Positions 46,405 through 57,832 are shown, counted from the stretch's first letter. The stretch is 64,000 nucleotides of DNA from Ilyonectria destructans (GCA_020740775.1 JAHEWK010000025.1:1-64000), one strand, 5' to 3'. Numbers and translations are program-made. Notes: generated from the sequence alone by a model not told the origin.

Positions 46405-48118
46405 TTGGAGCGACCCTCAGATCCAGCTCCAATCCAATCCAATAATATCACTGTCTTTGATGCCCTAAAGGAGTTCTGTATTGAGAATCGGATGGGTCTC
46501 ATTACGTTACGAAGTCAAAAGGATAAGGCGAAGACAAGAACGGTAAAATATGAGCTTGTCTGTGATAAGAGTCGGTACAATCCAAGGGAATCCACTGCCA
46601 AAATACGGAATACGACTACAACAAAGTTGGCCGCCAACTGCCCGTTCAAGATTATCGTTCAATCTCTCCAGACCAACAATTACGAATGGTCCATGAGAAT
46701 TGTCAGTCCTCTTCATCGAGATCACGGCCGATCGAAAAGTCTTACCGAGCACTACCATTGGAGAAGGTTAACAGAGGAACAAATGAATCTTCTGGTAGAT
46801 CTCTGTCTTGACAAGACGATTTCCTGTCGATCCGTTCATAAGCAACTCTGTCAAAAGTGGCCAAAGATTCCTATTCGCAGAACCGATATTTACAACTGGC
46901 GATGGAAAGTCAACCAGACCAAACGTCAGGGCTACGGCCCCGCCAACGACTTTGTACGGACGCTCTCTGAGTCGAAGAAAGTCTGGATATGGGGGCTAGA
47001 CTGGATTGGGGACGAATTCCGCTTTCGAAATGCTGCTTGGGGATATCACAAAGGTGGCAAAATGTGGCAACAATTCTCGTCATGTCTCCAGATTGATGCT
47101 ACATATAGTACCAACTGCTATAAAATGCCTTTGGTTACTGTTGTGGCCGTATCCTCAGAGAAGACATCTATGCCTATCTGTTATGGTCTACTCAATAACG
47201 AGCAAGTTGCTAGTTTTGAGTGGTTTCTCAAGCAGGTATCTAGATTCCAACGAGCAGGCATCATCAGTCCCCCAGAGGTCGTTATCACAGATAAGGACGA
47301 TCAATTGCGTAATGCAATCCGGCAAATCTTTCCCAATACGCAACTTCAGCTGTGCGTCTTCCATATCAACAGCAACGTGGTCCTATACATCAAGAAGTGG
47401 TGGAAGAAAGCCACGACTCACTGGACTCTGATCTGGACGATGATCAAGACAATGCAGACGCAGCTGATGTCCAAGAGCTGGAGCGTGGGAATACCAAGGT
47501 CAAAGACATGAAGAATGCAAAGCTTGGTCCTCTTCCCAAACGAGTATTAAATACTCGTGCCGGTCTGTACCTCCTCCGGAGATATATGGTATATACCAGA
47601 TCGGAAGAAGACTTCAATCAAGCTTGGAGGCAAATTCAACAGACCTTTCCACACCAGGAGCGAATTCTTAGATATCTCAAGGATACATACTTACCCTTGA
47701 AGAGAGAATGGGCTTGCTGCTATACTCGCTATTATCGAAACTTCGGATTGATTACTACACTAAAGACCTACCACCTATCCCTTCGGTCTGACCTCCCTGA
47801 TGTTGAAGCAGCAACGGCTAGTCAGACAGACGATAAACGTCAGCTGTATAAAGACAAAATACAGCGGGCAAATACCACTATTCGGAACCAGTTCTCGGGA
47901 AGAGAATGGCTTGGCCAGTTGCCCTTAACTGTCACTCGTTGGGCATTAGACCAGCTGGACGAGATCCACAGGCTTATGGAATCAAGCGAGGTCTCCAAGA
48001 AGATGTTGCCACCTTGTACAGGCTCTACGAAAACTCCAGTCGGGTGCAAAAGTTCCGACAACGCCCGGATCACCCGAATTTCCTCAATAACACCACAATC
48101 TTTAAACAGCTCTCTTAG
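46405..48118 (+). pseudogene. MULE (Mutator-like) transposase, frameshifted
   Basis: An N-terminal DNA-binding region (ANCPFKIIVQSLQ...HRDHGRSKSLTEHYHWRRL) precedes the MULE core: LQIDATYSTNCYKMPLVTVVAV, PEVVITDKDDQLRNAIRQIFP and LCVFHINSNVV. The frame shifts near 47405 (an A run after KKWWKK) and continues with ESHDSLDSDLDDDQ, WRQIQQTFPHQERILRYLKDTYLP and RWALDQLDEIHRLM. It ends against the Tc1 remnant near 48120. No good start Met lies in the first frame. The zinc C-terminus is absent. Closest in type to fungal Hop-like MULEs. Confidence 0.82.
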
Positions 48119-48189
48119 CATCAATTAAAGTCATAGAAAATTAAATCCTAACCGAAATTAAAGCCCAGAAGTTGGAGTTTACTAGAATT

Positions 48190-49486
48190 TATATCAATAT
48201 TTGTATACCATCCATTTGCTTCTACAACTGCCTGTATTCGCGCAGGCATCGAATTTATCAGGTTTTCGAATACCTCATCATCAATCTCAGCCTACAGCTC
48301 CACCGCAGCATCAATTAAAAGATTCAAAGAGGCAGAGTTCTTTGAAAGGTCTCCAAGGTGCGGATATTTCGCGCAGATCCTCTCTTTTAGGATAGTGTCA
48401 AATATTAGGGTGAATCAAAGTTGTGTATTGTGTCCCCCTATATCTTGAGGTTTCAGAGCAAGCTTTATATACCCTGTCCCTTCTGTATAGAATCAGCTAG
48501 AAGCTGATTGCTAAGCCTTGTGGCAATAGGTGGCAATAGGTGGCAACTTTCGCCACTGACATATCTGACAGATAGCCCATAGATTTTCAATGGGATTTAG
48601 ATCAGGTGAATAAGGCGGCCAAGTTGGCAGAAAAGCCCCTCTCTTTGCGCATAGCTACGCAGCCACCCTTGCACGAGACGAGCTTTATAAGTTGGTCCGT
48701 TATCGTGCTGAAATGTCATTCCTTCGTCAATGATTTCAGGAAGATGCTGCTAAAGGCATTCCAAGATAATCCGGCTTGAGACGCCTCCTCAATCAGCTCG
48801 AGGGTTACCATCTAAAGGGACTAAAGTTGTGGCCCTAATAAGGCTTAATGTACCAAAGAACATCTTAGAATGCCTTATCGGCTTCCTCTTGCCCTGTACG
48901 TTCTTTTTCTTAAGTCTCTCGCCCTAGGGGCAGTCAGAAAAGTAATCGTAAGACCGAGGGTCTAACTTATATATCTACAGAACACCCACTTCTGCCTTTC
49001 GCTATCACCACGAGCAATTGAGACTTCGTCAGAGAAAATCCAAGTATGCCAAAAGCTCTCATCTTCATCAATATACCGCTGCACAAATGCCAGGCGATTT
49101 TGGGTTACAGTCGGGCTCAGAAATGGCCGCCAAAGTGCACGGTAGTGTTGGACGCCTTCTTTCCGCAGCCACCGCATTAAAGTTGATCTGTGGCAACGCA
49201 GACCGGCCTATTCAAGGATTTCTATATATATGCTGAAAGGCTCTTTCTCAATGATTCGAAAGATATAATTTTTATCGCGGGTTGATATAATAGTCGGACG
49301 CCCAGAGCGCGGATTGCTCTTTGCACTTTTTTGCTGTTTGTAGCGCCGGACAACGCCAAAGATTGCATGTTTGGATATGCCTTCCTCTGCAGCAATTTGA
49401 GTGGCTGGAATACCAGAATTATATTTATATACAATCTTCGTCCTCCGATGAAGACTGTGATGTGATTTGGCCCTGACCCGAGGCAT
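48190..49486 (-). pseudogene. Tc1-like transposase, second copy, with LTR insertion
   Basis: It starts MPRVRAKSHHSLHRRTK at 49486, with an HTH (IPATQIAAEEGISKHAIFGVVRRY) and GRPTIIS. Then, after a stop, come RSTLMRWLRKEGVQHYRALWRPF and TWIFSDEVSIARG (first catalytic Asp). The 3' part reads NPIENLWAI and ends ARIQAVVEANGWYT near 48210. A solo LTR (48396-48570) splits it. Related to the Tc1 remnant at 30245 but not the same copy. Stops and shifts make it dead. Confidence 0.85.
48396..48570 (-). repeat. solo Copia LTR (family A) in the Tc1 remnant
   Basis: The reverse complement starts TGTCAGATATGTCAG and ends CCTAATATTTGACA, matching the LTR at 2684-2851. The 5-bp duplication GATAG flanks it (48391-48395 and 48571-48575). 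It is the scar of a full insertion followed by LTR-LTR recombination. Confidence 0.93.
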
Positions 49487-50349
49487 GATGGTTGCGTTAT
49501 GATTGAGTGAAGTTGATGAGGCCTAATGTGATGTCTGCGATCGCGATCGCAAAGGCGGGGAAAATCGGATAATTACGGAGGCCTATAGGGCACACTGTTG
49601 CAAAACTCCCTGTCAGCTGTCTTTAGTGCCCATCCCCCACTATTAGGCCAGAAATGACCCCACACCTTACTAATCCAGATACTTCAGCATAAGTAGTAAG
49701 CAGGTACTGCGGACCAGCTGCGGGCCCGCGCGATTCGTATCCGTCCAACCTGCTGTTTGAATGCTACGAAGTGGCAACGTGCTCCAGTGATGTTGTAGAA
49801 CCTCGATCTACACAATACGGTCCAAGCTATTTAGTTCTTTCCAAGCAATCACTAGCGAACTATAAGGCATTGTAATCAACCTGATTTTCATTTGCTATGG
49901 TTGTAAGTCGAAATGGCCGCTGTGCCGGATGTAAACTCCCGGTACTTATCCAGCCTTCAAAGTGGCCTCAACCTCCAAATTTGACGGCGCTGTGGACGTG
50001 TATATGCCAGCGTCCCTTTCACAATAGCCTCAAATTTTCATTCAGAGACTCAAATTGCGATCCCCATTTGAGCTGGTATTTTTTTTGCTCAAGGATTCTT
50101 CACACCAGGTGTCAACCGCCTATGTATGAGCACACAGCTTGGTAAGCCAGCAGCGGCTCAGCGCAGTGTTCCCGAGTCGGGTCAGCAGAGGACTAGCGTG
50201 GCGATCTCACGCTCAAGAGAGTCTAGTGATCACCATTCATCGTAGCAAAGGGCAACATTGTTATGTTTTGTAAACAATAAAATCTCGTTCCCAATGTCAA
50301 CTTGTTTCATTCTTTGCTTCTCTTGGCCCAAGGTCTCTCCTTAAACAGA

Positions 50350-51823
50350 ATGGAACCCCTAGACATTCCCCCTGAGTATGTCTACTGCGTCAAAGCCGGG
50401 AAGAAACATCATGATCTCTTTACCACGATATACGCTGGCGAAAACTATTGTGGCCGTTGCGGTTTAGCCAACCCCTTTCAATCCCAAGGTCGGGCCAGGT
50501 CCAGAACTCCAGCCCTTCCGGGCCCCTATGATGAGGTGGTTGAGGTCGAAGACTCTCCGCCACAGCCAGCCAGTCCAGCAAGTCAGCTTATGCGTGACAG
50601 ACCAAAACCAGTATCGTCTTCCGGTATTGGGTACGCGCAACTACTGCCCAACACGGTGCCTGTCTCCAATGGAGTGACTGCGAATACACGGGCACGCCTA
50701 TATCCCTCTAAGCCGGCAAGCGATACTCCCTATCCGCAATTCATGGCGGTCGCATCGGCGGCCAGTCAGGCCATTCAAAACACCAAAGGCAGCACCAGAA
50801 AGCCTAAGCGGCAGCGCACTGGCTACCAATGGGTTCACATCAGTCTCCTGCTCGTGAGCTTGGAGACCAGGTACTTCAATGGCCTTGCGATAGAGGTCCC
50901 AGAGACGGTGCTGCCTCTAAAGGATACAGTGATCAAGTTTAGCGCGGCCGACCTCCTTACCTGGCCTTCATTCACTCGGGTCTTATTTGAGCACCTGCGT
51001 CCACTCCCAAGCACCATCGATCCAACCAACAAAGAGCTTTGGAACCTTTCTTACGCTTCGTCCTTTTCTGGCAAGAAAATCGTTACCGTTCCCAACACCG
51101 ATAAGTACACGACGCCGTCAAGCATGCTCGCTTCTGGACACTTTTCGAACAACCAATCTGGGCAGGTAAAGGTGCTCGTTGTCCTGACATCGACCGATGT
51201 CGTTGACAAGCAGGAGCCAATCACCCCGCTGAGGTCAGACGAGTACTTAACGCCTGTCAGGAAAGACAAAAAAAGGAAGGTCAAACAGGAGGACTCAAGC
51301 CCAGAGCTGAAGAAGCGTATCAAGCAAGAGAGGCAGATCAAGAAAGAGAAGGGTGTAAAGAATGGGAGACAAGTCAAGCAGGAAAACGCAGTTCCAGCTT
51401 CCTCCTACTCGAACCCGGCGGTTGATGAGGGCAGCACAATCGTCGACAACATTGTTGTGCAGGTGGATGCAGCAGATCTGAGCGATCTGGAGGATCCCGT
51501 TGACGATCTAGTTTTCGACAGCGTCTCCGACGTGGAAGGGGATGAGCGTGAGGCAGACCAAGGCCCCGAGATCGAACGTGGGAATGACGCAGGTTTTTTA
51601 ACAGAGTTCGTAAGAATCCCGGCCAAATTTTCACCCAGAGAAATACTGACCTCAGAAGATAAACCTGCAGTCGGCAGTCACACCAGAATCTATCGAACAA
51701 GCTCCAACACAACAATTTGAGGATAATGCCGTCGAAGGAATCCCCCCGGCCCACTCAACACGTTTTAGGGGCACGAAGATCCCCATGACCTTTGCCTCTC
51801 GACCTAGAAAGAGGAGAGATTGA
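50350..51823 (+). CDS. gene A of copy 1: zinc-motif, SUMO-consensus-rich accessory protein
   Basis: Exons 50350-51609 and 51656-51823 (46-nt intron GTAAGA...CTCAG) give 475 residues. The start is the ATG at 50350 (MEPLDIPPEYVYC). The N-terminus has C13-x7-H21-x12-C34-x2-C37-G, the same spacing as gene A of copy 2. Residues about 165-295 form an ordered domain (WVHISLLLVSLETRYF...VLFEHLRPLPSTID). Then comes a Lys/Glu-rich tail with VKQEDS, IKQERQ and VKQENA, all fitting the SUMO-site pattern (hydrophobic-K-x-E), acidic stretches and a basic end. It looks nuclear. Function unknown; probably a transposition partner. It ends 9 bp from the end of gene B. Confidence 0.82.
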
Positions 51824-51832
51824 CTATTCAAG

Positions 51833-53555
51833 CTACCCATCAGAGGTGCCAGCGTCCTCCTCGTCATCACTTATTCCCTCAATGTCATTTCCATTTTCGT
51901 CTTCAACGCCAAGTTCAACAAGCGGCTGTTCTGCTGGTTCCAGATCTGCAAGCTCCTCTTGATGGGCTTGATTTGCTCGTGCAAGTAGTGCTTCCTATAC
52001 ATAGTTAACTGGATACTTTAATGCGCAGATAGACATAGCATCTTACATATTCGGCAACTCCCCCGGTCGGTGCTCTACGGTAGGCTAGCGTAGGACGTTG
52101 TCCACTCTCTATGTGCCGAATGATCCTGTCGCGAAGGGCAAGGTAGAAGCGCTTCAATGGGCGCAACTTGTCAGGCTCCTGGTGATCGCCGAGGACTACA
52201 TTATGGTAATCCATTTCGTTAAGAACGTCGCGGCACCATTCCTTTGTCTCTGGCTCAAGACATGTGCTGATGTCGATGCCAGCCAGTGGCTGTGCCAGCT
52301 CGCCTAGAACTGTACGGTCGATGGGGATTCCCCAATTGCAAGCCTTGCTTGGGTCAGGGTAATGGTAATTCATCCAAGGTTGGCCCTGCACAACATGAGA
52401 CCGGTTCTTCTGAAGGCGAATTTTGTGTAGATTCCACGCCTCTACGAAATCGAAGAGCTCTTGACGCAGCACATCTTCGAAGACAGCGTAGATAGCAATC
52501 TGGTCCTCGAGCATATCGCCGTCAAAGTCCCCATCTCTGGCAAGCTCCCCAAAGTAGTCCACCCACTGCCGTGAAGAGACGTGAAGCATGCTCTCCCACC
52601 ACTTCTCGATCTTGACGTTCTTCGTACTCGGTGCCGCCTTGTAGGAATCCTTCATCCGCTTGCCCTGCTGGAAGACTTGGCCATTCCATTCCACGCGCCC
52701 ACCAGCAGCTAAGGCAAAGTTCCAATGGGCTGCTGCGACCAGTGGCGTTTCGCTACCCCGGTCTGCCTGCAAGTACCATGGGCGCAAGCCATAAGCGTCG
52801 CATGCAGCCAAATACTGCTTCAACACACTCAAGGCGGTGCTGGCTGAGTGGCCAAGGTAGAATCAGACAATATTGCGGGAGTATGCATCAATCGCGGCGT
52901 ATATCTCGAAACCGTATGCCTTCAGCTTGTCATGGCCGTCAATGCACCACTGGTAGTTCGGCCCCGGGACGAGGAACTGCCCTTTCTTCCTTCGCATCAT
53001 CCTTCGGCGCATCTCGACATCGTTTGGGAACATGACTTTGTACATTTCAAACAGGGGATCCCTGGGTACCCAAAGCTGCTGTTGTTGGCGTAGATATGAC
53101 TGGAGAAACCTTCGACCGTATCCTGCAATGGCATTAGATCGTTGAGCCATCTCGACAATAACTTGCTCTGTCTTCTCCAACAAAGCAAGGCGTTCCTCGT
53201 CGCTGTTTATGCGACGTAGCCAGCGACGGTCCCGGTGGAGTCTGATGCGTTTCAAACCTCTTTTAGTGATAGGCCAGCCTTGCCTCTGAAGAACACTCAA
53301 GGTCTGCTTCTCGGTAAGGCCAACACGGAAGATAAGTTCGTGAATAGCTTCCATGAGCTCTGGAGTCTCAATAGTGCGTGATTGTTGACGCGGAAGTCCC
53401 CAGCTGGCCACCCGCCGCGAGATTGTGCTAAGGTTGACAGCGACATTGTAATGTTTCCGCAGCTTATATCTGATCTGGCTTCGCGAGACGCCATTGAGGT
53501 ACAGCAAGCTGACATAGTCGCGATATTGATCGATTGGGTTGGGTGGCCGAGCCAT
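51833..53555 (-). pseudogene. gene B of copy 1: integrase-like DDE transposase, one stop
   Basis: Exons 53555-52047 and 51994-51833 (52-nt intron GTAAGA...GTATAG) give about 556 codons from MARPPNPIDQYRDYV. Two HTH-like regions are followed by the retroviral-integrase-type core: YQWCIDGHDKLKAYGFEIYA (first D), WYLQADRGSETP (second D) and NVKIEKWWESM (catalytic E). The C-terminus is acidic. A TGA at 52863-52865 follows DAYSRNIV where copy 2 has a Trp two residues on; TGG to TGA is likely. Apart from that codon the frame is open. The start at 53555 is preferred to an ATG at 53585. Confidence 0.85.
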
Positions 53556-53910
53556 GACAATAGGTAGGGATGAGAACCAAGGCAAGGACGAGGTCGTGGT
53601 GTTTAATGCAAGGGGATTTGTGGCTGGAACCCCTATTTGAGCAACGCGATCGGCGCGGACCGTCGCGCTTTTGCTGCTGCCTCGCTGCGGACTAGATCAA
53701 CTAGTGGGATGGCGGACACCACTCATTAGGAATAGCTTGGACGCGGATCAATTCAAGAACGCCTCAAGTGGCCTATTGATAAATGAGTTTTCCGCTCTGT
53801 TCTCATTATCGTCACCAAGGAAACGAATTGGGCTCTTCTAACTGTCACCAAGGTGCTTTTAATCAGAAGCGTAGTGCAACATAACTGTGCGCCGTCGACT
53901 TACATTAGTC

Positions 53911-54727
53911 ATGGCAAACGTAGACGCTGTACGCGCGTCTGGTGGACCGCAGTCCAACAGCGACAAAATTGTCAACAATAAGGGAAGAGTCCAGTCCAGC
54001 ACCCGCAAATCCGCGAGCAAGATCACCGTACGGTCCACCCGGCTACTCTGCACATGGTATCGTTACTGATTACATTTGTTTGGGTAGAAGAAGAGGGCAC
54101 AAAAGAAGAAGGCACCTCCGATCGGCTCGGCGCGTGACTTCCCCTGCCGCCCCTGTGTTACCCGCGCTACCAAGAACCCTGGGCATGAGTGTGCCTCTCA
54201 GGATAGTAAGTGGCTATTCTGTCGTAGAAGCTTTTCCAGGGTAACTTATACGGACAGATACTGGTGCTGCCTGCTGGGACTGCGCAAAGAACGGTCACAC
54301 GTGTCGGCCAGTGAGTAAACAATACCGACTCTCTACAAATCAGATGCTAATCAGTTGCTATCAAAGGTCCCCGCTGGTGCCGTCTCTGCTGTGCGTGCCT
54401 TCTGGGAATTGAACCGGCTGATCGACGATGTAAATAAGGATCCCGACGATGCCTGGCACTCTGCAGCACAGCGCGCAGCACAGCAACTACGCGCTTGCGG
54501 TGCTGCTGACCGGTGTCCTGCTGCCGCTCTAGCTCATTCTCCCGCCTTGGCTCGCCTTGGTGAATCAGCCGAGCCGACACTCGAGGAGCGGAAGGTTGCG
54601 GCGCTGGAGGCCATCGCTGAGGCTGCTCGTCTCTGGACTGTAAGTTTACTGAGTCGGTATTTAGCAGCTCAATAAGCCGAACGAGGAAGGTACAGAAGTG
54701 GGAGAGGAATCGGATAAGGAATACTAG
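53911..54727 (+). CDS. gene C of copy 1: six-cysteine (DUF3716-like) protein
   Basis: Five exons fit: 53911-54027, 54088-54205, 54258-54310, 54367-54639 and 54677-54727, all GT-AG and in phase, 203 residues. The last intron is only 37 nt, so the end is less certain. A basic N-terminal region (KKRAQKKKAPP) precedes C-x2-C-x11-C and, after an intron, C-x2-C-x6-C (FPCRPCVTRATKNPGHEC; CWDCAKNGHTC). A helical region (VRAFWELNRLIDDVNKD; LEERKVAALEAIAEAARLW) and an acidic end follow. The pattern resembles fungal DUF3716 proteins and gene C of copy 2. Probably zinc-binding; role unknown. Confidence 0.72.
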
Positions 54728-55172
54728 GCGTTGATATCATCCAACAAAATAGAGCTGTTAAGGGGTTTATTTGAAGTGGAATGTTTTGGTCGAACATTAG
54801 TGAGACTTCTAAGCGCTGATCCGCAGCGGCCACGCTGTAGTTCGTTCTGTTGACCGTTTGGGCATGAATTCAACAGAATTGAGTACGGAAGTACATGGCT
54901 CAATGTACTGTGGGGCAAAAGCCTTGATCTTGTGGACCCCATTTTGCGTGTTCAGGCGTGCTTTTGGGGTTTTGCAACAGTGACCTCTATAGGCTGCCAT
55001 AAAGGGGTGGGCACTTGAGCTCGGCACAGTGTTCCCGTTAACTCTTTTGGACGAGCCATTCAAAACCTGGCCGCGGCATTGATTAGGGAAATTTAGTCAT
55101 TTTGCGGGATAAGTAATCACAGCGAAGATGAATCAATCAAGCACAGTATCCTCAGCCTCGCTACATTCGGTA

Positions 55173-55772
55173 CAGTGTGGCTAACAGACCGACCGACCCA
55201 GACCGGCCCCTTCGGTCTGTCGGTCTGGGTTTGTCGAGGCTCCCGGTCTGTCGGTCTGCGTCTGTCTGGGTTAGCAACCTGGTCGGTCTAGGTCTGAGTA
55301 GCTGATGCCCTCATTGGCTACCCTTGCCACGCCCCACTTAATTTGGCACTGCGAACTCACTCCCGCAAAAAGAGTGGGGGTGGTGCAGGTGCGTTAAGGC
55401 TGAGTCGGCCAATGGGAGCCCTGGAAACCCCTAACCCAGACTGACTCAGACCACCCAATCCGACCGGCAGCTCCGGTCGGTCGGTCTGATGACAATTGCC
55501 GGTCGGTCGGTCTGTGTCACATATCAGCCCTGCCCCACTACAGCAGCTGCCTACCAGGCAGCTGCTACTGCCTAAACAGGCAATGTTTTCATTTGTGTAT
55601 AAAGAGCTGCACGACTCAGTGCATCTTGTCATTGAGTTCTGGCTCCTTAGATAATTCTCATCAATTCACTGGTGCCATCAATGATCCCTGTGGAGCCAAT
55701 TGTCTGACAGTCTGCGGTCTGAAGATGGTCTGTCAGACGGTCTGTCAGACGGTCGGTCTGTTAGCCACACTG
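55173..55772. mobile_element. hAT-type MITE, second copy, carrying a solo LTR
   Basis: The ends are CAGTGTGGCTAACAGACC and its inverse. A perfect 8-bp target duplication ATTCGGTA flanks it (55165-55172 and 55773-55780). Without the 195-bp LTR and its 5-bp duplication it is about 400 bp and aligns in reverse to 24536-24885 over most of its length. Confidence 0.93.
55515..55709. repeat. solo LTR (family B) nested in the MITE
   Basis: TGTCACATATCAGCC...CCAATTGTCTGACA, 195 bp, with duplication GTCTG at 55510-55514 and 55710-55714. The sister MITE at 24536-24885 preserves the empty site, which proves the insertion. A diverged relative is at about 63523. Confidence 0.92.
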
Positions 55773-56292
55773 ATTCGGTATGTAGAGAGTTCCCGCGGCT
55801 GCCGGAGCGTGACCGCTTAATCCGCGTTCTGGTTCGGGAGGTTCGACGGCAAGATGGAATAGATGGCGAGCCAGTCAACCCAAGCCAAATTGATGGCCAG
55901 GATCGTTCAATATACGCCGAAGTGGTAAAGACGGGAGGGAACACACGTTGGAGAAGAAAGCGGACCACTCCGCTCTATTATCTTGCCACAACGAAGGTAG
56001 GTCCCCTAGCCCGCCTCCTTTGCTGTGGTCAAGCTATAGCAATATGTTAGTCAGTCCTCGCCTCATTCGCGACATCTTTCTCCCAGCCATAATGCTGGCT
56101 TGCCACGGTTGGCCAGAGCCCGGCTCTACCCTTCCTCCCGGCTCTTCGTCGCAAGCGTCTCTCACATCGCCGAGAGGCGCGGCTCACAGACCCTTTCGGC
56201 TAGGACACCGCGCTCTTGAACTCAAACCGGCCGCCATATCCGTAATCTTCTTCCCCACTAGCCGCCCTCCATGCGCAAACATGTCTAGATGC

Positions 56293-57297
56293 TCACCATC
56301 CCCCCGTGTTCCACGAGCCCATCGGATGGTTCATCTCAAACCAGGTTTCGCGAGGTGATGGTGAACGCCGGAGCTGTTGTTCTTCCTCTTGTCGACGTCT
56401 GTCTCTTTCCAGGTCAGAGCGGATACCCACAAACTTGAACATTTGATGTGCGGGTGCGGCCTGAGCTTTTTCCGGGCAGACCAGCTTTCGACTGGCCGTC
56501 ATTGTCAAATAATCATCACTGATGAACTGGAAGAGGAGCTCGTGATCTTCATCCAAACTCTTCAAAGGATACGAGGCTTGGCTTGCTTGTGTTGGAGGAC
56601 AGAATGGGGCAAAATCGCAGCCGCAGTTGGCATTGAAGTATAAATGCCCCTGAATTTCGGTGTGGTTATCGGATGGGTTTGTGTCTTCGGAACGGGGATC
56701 TTCTTCGTGTAGAGTGTAGAATTCGACATATTTTGTAGGATATAATTCGGGAAATTCGGGATTGTAGCAATGATCCACATGGTCGGCGGAGAATAGATGG
56801 AACGTCTTGCCAGCGATAGGGTCAAGAGGGCGACAACCTCTGAACTCAGCTTGTCGCAGAAACCCATAAGCTGCTTGTACCTCTTCCTCCCTATTGCTCT
56901 CGAGCTCTCGTCGACGTTGTTTCTCTGTTCGTTCGCGCTCTTTCGTATCCCGTAGTTCCCGCTTCCTCTCTTCGCGTTCGTCCCTCAGTTCGTAGTAGAA
57001 ACCTGCATCAGATCCGTTATATGACCTCTCAGACAAGGTATCTGCTCCGTCGGGATGTAGCTGACACTCGCATTCTGAGTCGTCGTCGTCGCATTCGCAA
57101 TTGGCGTTGATCATATTACTGCCCCGCTCACTGTTTTCATCCGCTTCAAGGTCTGAGAGATCTTCATCGAAGTCTTCCGGATATACGACTCGGTCCTCTT
57201 TGATGGTGAGGACGACTAAGCGGTAGTACCATGCAGGGAGCTCCCGTCTTGGGCAGACGGAACGCTGATCGGGCGACTGAGTCCGCTGCCGCTTCAT
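56293..57297 (-). CDS. conserved-looking acidic/coiled-coil host protein, function unknown
   Basis: A single frame of about 334 residues. The start is taken at ATG 57297 (MKRQRTQSPDQRS); 57315 is possible. It opens with a basic segment and RRELPAWYYRLVVLTIKED, then an Asp/Glu-rich and Cys-containing stretch (NANCECDDDDSECECQLH). A long charged coiled coil follows (LRDEREERKRELRDTKERERTE), then a folded-looking part (GKTFHLFSADHVDHCYNPEFPELYP, then EIQGHLYFNANCGCDFAPF), and it ends RSPSPRETWFEMNHPMGSW. No enzyme motif is seen. The ordered ends and lack of stops argue for a real host gene. It lies between the two three-gene transposons. Confidence 0.75.
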   Translation of the reverse strand: MKRQRTQSPDQRSVCPRRELPAWYYRLVVLTIKEDRVVYPEDFDEDLSDLEADENSERGSNMINANCECDDDDSECECQLHPDGADTLSERSYNGSDAGFYYELRDEREERKRELRDTKERERTEKQRRRELESNREEEVQAAYGFLRQAEFRGCRPLDPIAGKTFHLFSADHVDHCYNPEFPELYPTKYVEFYTLHEEDPRSEDTNPSDNHTEIQGHLYFNANCGCDFAPFCPPTQASQASYPLKSLDEDHELLFQFISDDYLTMTASRKLVCPEKAQAAPAHQMFKFVGIRSDLERDRRRQEEEQQLRRSPSPRETWFEMNHPMGSWNTGGW

Positions 57298-57558
57298 GCC
57301 TGGAGTAGGACACAATGTTGATCAGAGGTTTGCACCAGGAAATCAGAACAGTCGGGAATTTCGAGGAATCAAGGAGCTGTCTGGTTAGTGCCATTTGGGT
57401 ATCCCTCTACGGGTCTGTGCAATTGTTGGCGCGAGGGGCGAGGACCACAGGCACAGATCTCGCCCACAGTGGTACCAGTAAAGCTTTTTGCACAGGCGAA
57501 GGCGCGGAAATACAGTTCTGCCGCTCCCGAAGTTTGGGTCAAGAAGGTCGCTGGGGTA

Positions 57559-57597
57559 CGGAAGGCTATATCCAGGACTGGGTCAAAACCCATTTTC
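57559..57597 (+). repeat. copy 2 terminal inverted repeat, left
   Basis: Pairs with 62877-62915 with one mismatch. Shares the core ACTG-nnn-CAAAAC-C/T-C with the ends of copy 1. Confidence 0.88.
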
Positions 57598-57832
57598 CAT
57601 CGATTTTAGTCAATACAGGGACCCTACCCCATACCCCATGTCGCCCACCCCACCTCGGTATATGGATTAATTCATATCGAAATATACCATACTACGTATT
57701 GAAAATACAAAATGATGTGCGCGAACGGCCCGGGCATGGACGGCCACGTTTGCCCCCGTTTGCTCCCGGACAGCATCGTCCGCGCACATTTATGTTTCCA
57801 TCGCAATACACTAAATCTATTATCCTTTCGTT

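Larger units (their letters stand above)
49588..54987. mobile_element. three-gene DDE transposon, copy 1 (candidate new family)
   Basis: Imperfect inverted ends (GGGCACACTGTTGCAAAACTCC left; GAGGTCACTGTTGCAAAACCCC inverted right) have TA on both outer sides (49586-49587 and 54988-54989). Inside are gene A (plus), gene B (minus, tail-to-tail with A) and gene C (plus). Gene B has one stop codon. Size (5400 bp), gene set and motif layout match the second element at 57559-62915 despite strong sequence divergence. TIR identity is limited, so the exact ends are less sure than for copy 2. Confidence 0.78.
55128..56050 (+). pseudogene. uncharacterised open frame split by a MITE
   Basis: An ATG at 55128 begins MNQSSTVSSASLHSV, which runs up to the MITE. 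After the second copy of the 8-bp duplication the same frame continues at 55781 with CREFPRLPERDRLIRVLVREVRRQ to the stop at 56050, or to a splice donor near 55998 (GTAGGT). The frame is open across the exact pre-insertion site. No family is recognised; the segment is basic and Arg-rich. It may be a real gene knocked out by the MITE or chance. Confidence 0.4.

Noticed and set aside
49560..49610. Inverted end belonging to the neighbouring Tc1 relic
   Set aside because: The matching partner is at 54966-54987, beyond genes A, B and C, not near the Tc1 left end.
54640..54675. Unspliced end of gene C copy 1 (SLLSRYLAAQ)
   Set aside because: Splicing the 37-nt GTAAGT intron gives an acidic tail like gene C of copy 2; kept as an alternative only.
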